Source: Fidelibacterota bacterium (GTDB lineage Bacteria; Marinisomatota; SORT01). Taken from it: 26,379 nucleotides of DNA. Shown piece after piece: positions 24,446 to 26,379 of the stretch. The stretch is taken from NCBI GenBank assembly GCA_022563775.1, contig JADFMS010000017.1, positions 1 to 26,379 on the forward strand. Reading direction: 5' to 3'. The first letter of the stretch is position 1. Every line of letters begins with the position of its first letter. The translations under genes and the position numbers were made by a program. The notes below the pieces were generated by a model, which was not told where the DNA came from, did not search any database, and saw only the letters and a list, made by a program, of their open reading frames with translations.

Positions 24446-25599
24446 TATGAAAAGAAAAGTATCGACTCCACAAAAGTCTCGACCTGAGTCTTAATGGATT
24501 CGAATACCCCCATTTTTTCTTCAAATTCGAATGACAAATATGGAATATCGTTCTTTTCGAGCGCATCCTTTAACAGCACATAATCGAATAGCGCCGGTTC
24601 GCAGAACTTTGCAGCGCAAAACAGCACTCCTGCGGCACCGGTTTTTTCAACTTTTTCCAATAAGTGATCACTTCTCGAACGATTACCGTCATGTCTGACT
24701 GAAGACGGATAACTTATATTGATATACGCTTCAGCAAGATTCCTATAGGGAGATCCTTCTGTCGAAACATCCTCCATAAACCAGCGATATCCGATCAGCA
24801 AGTCGTCGTCTACGATATAACAGCCGGCTTCTTCGAGAAGATGGAGCATATCCAGGGGTGGTTGTTCACAGAATGAACCCTCTAATATGACTCTTACGCT
24901 GTCTCTTTCTCCCTTATCTCTCGATGATACGGATTCCAACAACTTGTCAAGAGTTTCCGAGAAAACGGACTGGGGAACGAGCGTACCGTACCGAATTATT
25001 ATGTACAACTCTAATGTCGATAACTTCCAGGGTTCTTTACTTCTCAGTTCGTAAAGTTCCCTAATCTTAGCCCTATTTACATTATATACGGATATTGATT
25101 CGAGAATCGAATCTTCATTTGGCTTAGAACCGTTCATTCGGCACAGATTATCAGCAAGTCGTTTATATTCGTGAATCAGATAATCAACCGCGCTTTCCGA
25201 ATACATATTCTGCGGCAGATGTATGAATTCTACCTGGTGATTAGGAAAATTTCTTTCCCAGATTCCGCTCAAATTTTTTGAAACATCGCAAATCGAGGGA
25301 AAAACCATGGCATCCACATCTTTCAGATTTCCCTTGAGTCCGACTTCAAGAGTACTCCGTGATATGGAGCAGATGAATGATTGAATAAGTGAATCAGCAT
25401 ATTCGATTTCTACATCGGAACCTCCTCCGAATATTCCGATGGGGAACATACCACAACCGTCAATGATCTCCCATGGCGTATAAACAGGGAAGGTGCCTAC
25501 AGCCAAGCCTGTCCTGCTCTTTTTCTTCCACTTGTTTATCTCTTGAAAAGGCGATACAACTTTGCTTTTACATTCAGAGATTATTCGTTCAAAAGTCAT
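24445..25599 (-). CDS. bzdN: Benzoyl-CoA reductase catalytic subunit, BzdN/BcrC type
   Basis: A 384-aa member of the HgdB/BcrC family that pairs with BzdO. Family marks are WEIIDGCGMFPIG at 43-55, candidate cluster Cys at 77 (SFICSIS) and 104 (PSICDVSK), and the C-terminal KFCEPALFDY with C333. As the first gene of the operon it sets the order N-O-P-Q, the same as in the Azoarcus bzd cluster. The ribosome-binding site is weak (GGATAT). A 13-bp palindrome lies 24-36 bases upstream of the ATG. In the absence of oah and the two ATPases it could be read as a dehydratase subunit; here the reductase reading is much stronger. Confidence 0.9.
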   Translation of the reverse strand: MTFERIISECKSKVVSPFQEINKWKKKSRTGLAVGTFPVYTPWEIIDGCGMFPIGIFGGGSDVEIEYADSLIQSFICSISRSTLEVGLKGNLKDVDAMVFPSICDVSKNLSGIWERNFPNHQVEFIHLPQNMYSESAVDYLIHEYKRLADNLCRMNGSKPNEDSILESISVYNVNRAKIRELYELRSKEPWKLSTLELYIIIRYGTLVPQSVFSETLDKLLESVSSRDKGERDSVRVILEGSFCEQPPLDMLHLLEEAGCYIVDDDLLIGYRWFMEDVSTEGSPYRNLAEAYINISYPSSVRHDGNRSRSDHLLEKVEKTGAAGVLFCAAKFCEPALFDYVLLKDALEKNDIPYLSFEFEEKMGVFESIKTQVETFVESILFFS

Positions 25600-25622
25600 T
25601 GAATATCCATTACCATTCTAAT

Positions 25623-25635
25623 CTGTTTATAACAG
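25623..25635 (-). promoter_or_regulatory. Candidate operator palindrome upstream of bzdN
   Basis: CTGTT-TAT-AACAG is a perfect 5-3-5 inverted repeat, 24-36 bases before the bzdN start codon, where a repressor or activator of the operon could bind. No regulator gene is adjacent in the window. A 13-base palindrome in AT-rich DNA could also arise by chance. Confidence 0.3.
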
Positions 25636-26098
25636 TTACAAAACCATTAGACCCATATTGACCAACTTTTATTTGTAGATTTACATCCGTTCACTGCAAC
25701 AAAGGTGATGCCTGTATGATATAACCCAAATTTTGTGCCAAAAAGGAAAGAAAGTAGATATTGGCATGTTTATATCTTTTATTATCAACATGATACCTAT
25801 TCTTTCTAATGGGAGAATTATTGTTATATTTGATCTGAATTCTTACTTTTGCCATACTTGGAGTAAGATATTCTCACGGGTAAGAATCCGTGCATCCGTT
25901 ATAAAGGGCTTTTATAGATGTGTAATGCTGACAACAAGATTTTATCATGTTATCTTCGGTCAGCTCAATATTACTTCATGTCCCATTATCATTCTCAGTA
26001 GAAAATAGTATAAAGCAAAATACCAAGTATTTGGGCCTGCTCTCACTTTTTAGCTCACCTTCTATGTTACAAATTAAGCCAAAATTTTGCTAAATTGT

Positions 26099-26262
26099 CT
26101 TAAACGTATGAGTATTGAAATACAAAATAAGTGTTCCATAAACGGTCCTTTTTGGCACCATTGGTAAAAGTCCCAATAACCTATTCCAAAACCCCTGAAT
26201 AGAGTGCCAAAACCCAGTATCGATTGATATTTCCCAAAACTCATGTATTTAAACGTTTTTGA
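26099..26262. repeat. Small AT-rich intergenic repeat element (copy B)
   Basis: Bases 26104-26148 match 2083-2127 at 36 of 45 positions in the same orientation, including ACGTATGAGT at the left and CATAAACGGTC at the right. The right half carries inverted forms of the copy A core word (CCAAAACTCAT at 26234-26244, and GTGCCAAAAC from 26204). Left and right ends can pair imperfectly (AAACGTATGAGT with ACTCATGTATTT). It looks like a diverged member of the same element family as copy A. Confidence 0.55.
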
Positions 26263-26290
26263 AACTATAAACTTATTGACAAAAACTCAT

Positions 26291-26379
26291 CTAAATCATA
26301 CGAATTAGACTTTTAACGTTTTCTCCTGCTTCAATTGGGTCGTACCGATATGATGGAATGATTAGAGCATCCATATCTT
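26291..26379 (-). CDS. C-terminal end of a truncated gene (unidentified)
   Basis: From the right edge the minus strand reads 28 codons in one frame and then stops with TAG (26293-26291). The peptide starts DMDALIIPSYRYDP and ends KSLIRMI, and has a protein-like composition. The other two frames contain early stops in the same stretch. The start lies outside the window. I cannot name a family from so few residues. If real, it is co-directional with the bzd operon and lies about 690 bases upstream of it. Confidence 0.4.
   Translation of the reverse strand, partial: DMDALIIPSYRYDPIEAGENVKSLIRMI

Larger units (their letters stand above)
25600..26290. other. AT-rich intergenic region upstream of the bzd operon
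   Basis: About 690 bases with no supported gene. A 91-codon open frame on the plus strand begins with TTG and shows no family features, so I do not accept it. The region must hold the promoter of bzdN (minus strand), probably within 25600-25740, and it contains repeat copy B (26099-26262). No tRNA or transposase was seen. Confidence 0.5.

Noticed and set aside
21586..25599. Reading the four subunits as a 2-hydroxyacyl-CoA dehydratase with activators.
   Set aside because: Dehydratase systems have one activator. Here two distinct ATPases (one with the GAMN loop) are followed by oah and had, which fits benzoyl-CoA reductase.
25733..26008. 91-codon plus-strand open frame in the right intergenic region.
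   Set aside because: It starts with TTG and has no domain and an odd composition in AT-rich DNA. It is most likely a chance frame.
1..26379. Search by eye for CRISPR arrays, tRNA or rRNA genes, transposases and phage genes.
   Set aside because: No regularly spaced repeats, RNA gene signatures or mobile-element proteins were seen. The only repeats are the short intergenic elements reported.

Overview
The window looks like chromosomal DNA of an anaerobic or facultatively anaerobic Gram-negative-type bacterium of moderate to low G+C. It encodes a Tat-exported molybdoenzyme, exported c-type cytochromes, an ATP-driven benzoyl-CoA reductase and a cyclase fused to a TolB-like domain and TPRs. Most genes have clear Shine-Dalgarno sequences (AGGAGG/GAGG types), which argues against typical Bacteroidetes. 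The mixture would suit an uncultured lineage of the FCB kind (Marinimicrobia, KSB1 or Calditrichota-like), but I cannot fix the taxon from the sequence.

Layout, left to right. (1) 1-1913, minus: a class III nucleotide cyclase with one membrane segment, a TolB-like domain and TPRs, cut at or just before its stop by the window edge. (2) 1914-2543: intergenic, with a small repeat element and two perfect hairpins. (3) 2544-7019, plus: glutamate synthase large subunit (gltB) with no gltD beside it. (4) 7020-7346: a gap between convergent genes holding a GC-rich hairpin cluster. (5) 7347-17609, minus: a tightly packed respiratory operon. In transcription order it runs: hemerythrin-like protein, MoaA, a dihaem cytochrome c fused to a type II DMSO-reductase gamma domain, an NxrA-like Mo subunit, a 99-aa unknown protein, an NxrB-like Fe-S subunit, a TorD/NarJ-like chaperone, and an unknown HExxH/CxxC protein. 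(6) 17872-18623, minus: an AhpD/CMD-fold protein and a small SHOCT membrane protein. (7) 18739-25599, minus: a benzoyl-CoA degradation operon, bzdN-O-P-Q, oah, a short-chain dehydrogenase and had, with genes touching or overlapping. (8) 25600-26290: intergenic, with a second copy of the left-hand repeat. (9) 26291-26379, minus: the last codons of another gene.

How it may work together. The bzd/oah/had genes dearomatise benzoyl-CoA and take it to a ring-opened C7 dicarboxylyl-CoA. The dch hydratase step and the electron-donor ferredoxin are not in the window. The NXR/Nar-like complex is periplasmic (Tat signal on the alpha subunit, dihaem cytochrome on the gamma subunit). It could be the terminal nitrate reductase for this catabolism, a nitrite oxidoreductase, or an enzyme for another substrate. 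MoaA supplies its cofactor, and the hemerythrin may deal with O2 or NO. About 18 kb from 25599 to 7347 is entirely on the minus strand, so aromatic catabolism and the molybdoenzyme lie in one co-directional block.

The parts least explained by known families are the HExxH + 2xCxxC protein and the 99-aa protein inside the molybdoenzyme operon. Next come the zinc ribbon on the ring hydrolase, the altered substrate-selecting positions of the cyclase, and the intergenic repeat found at both ends of the window. No tRNA, rRNA, CRISPR array, transposase or phage gene was seen.
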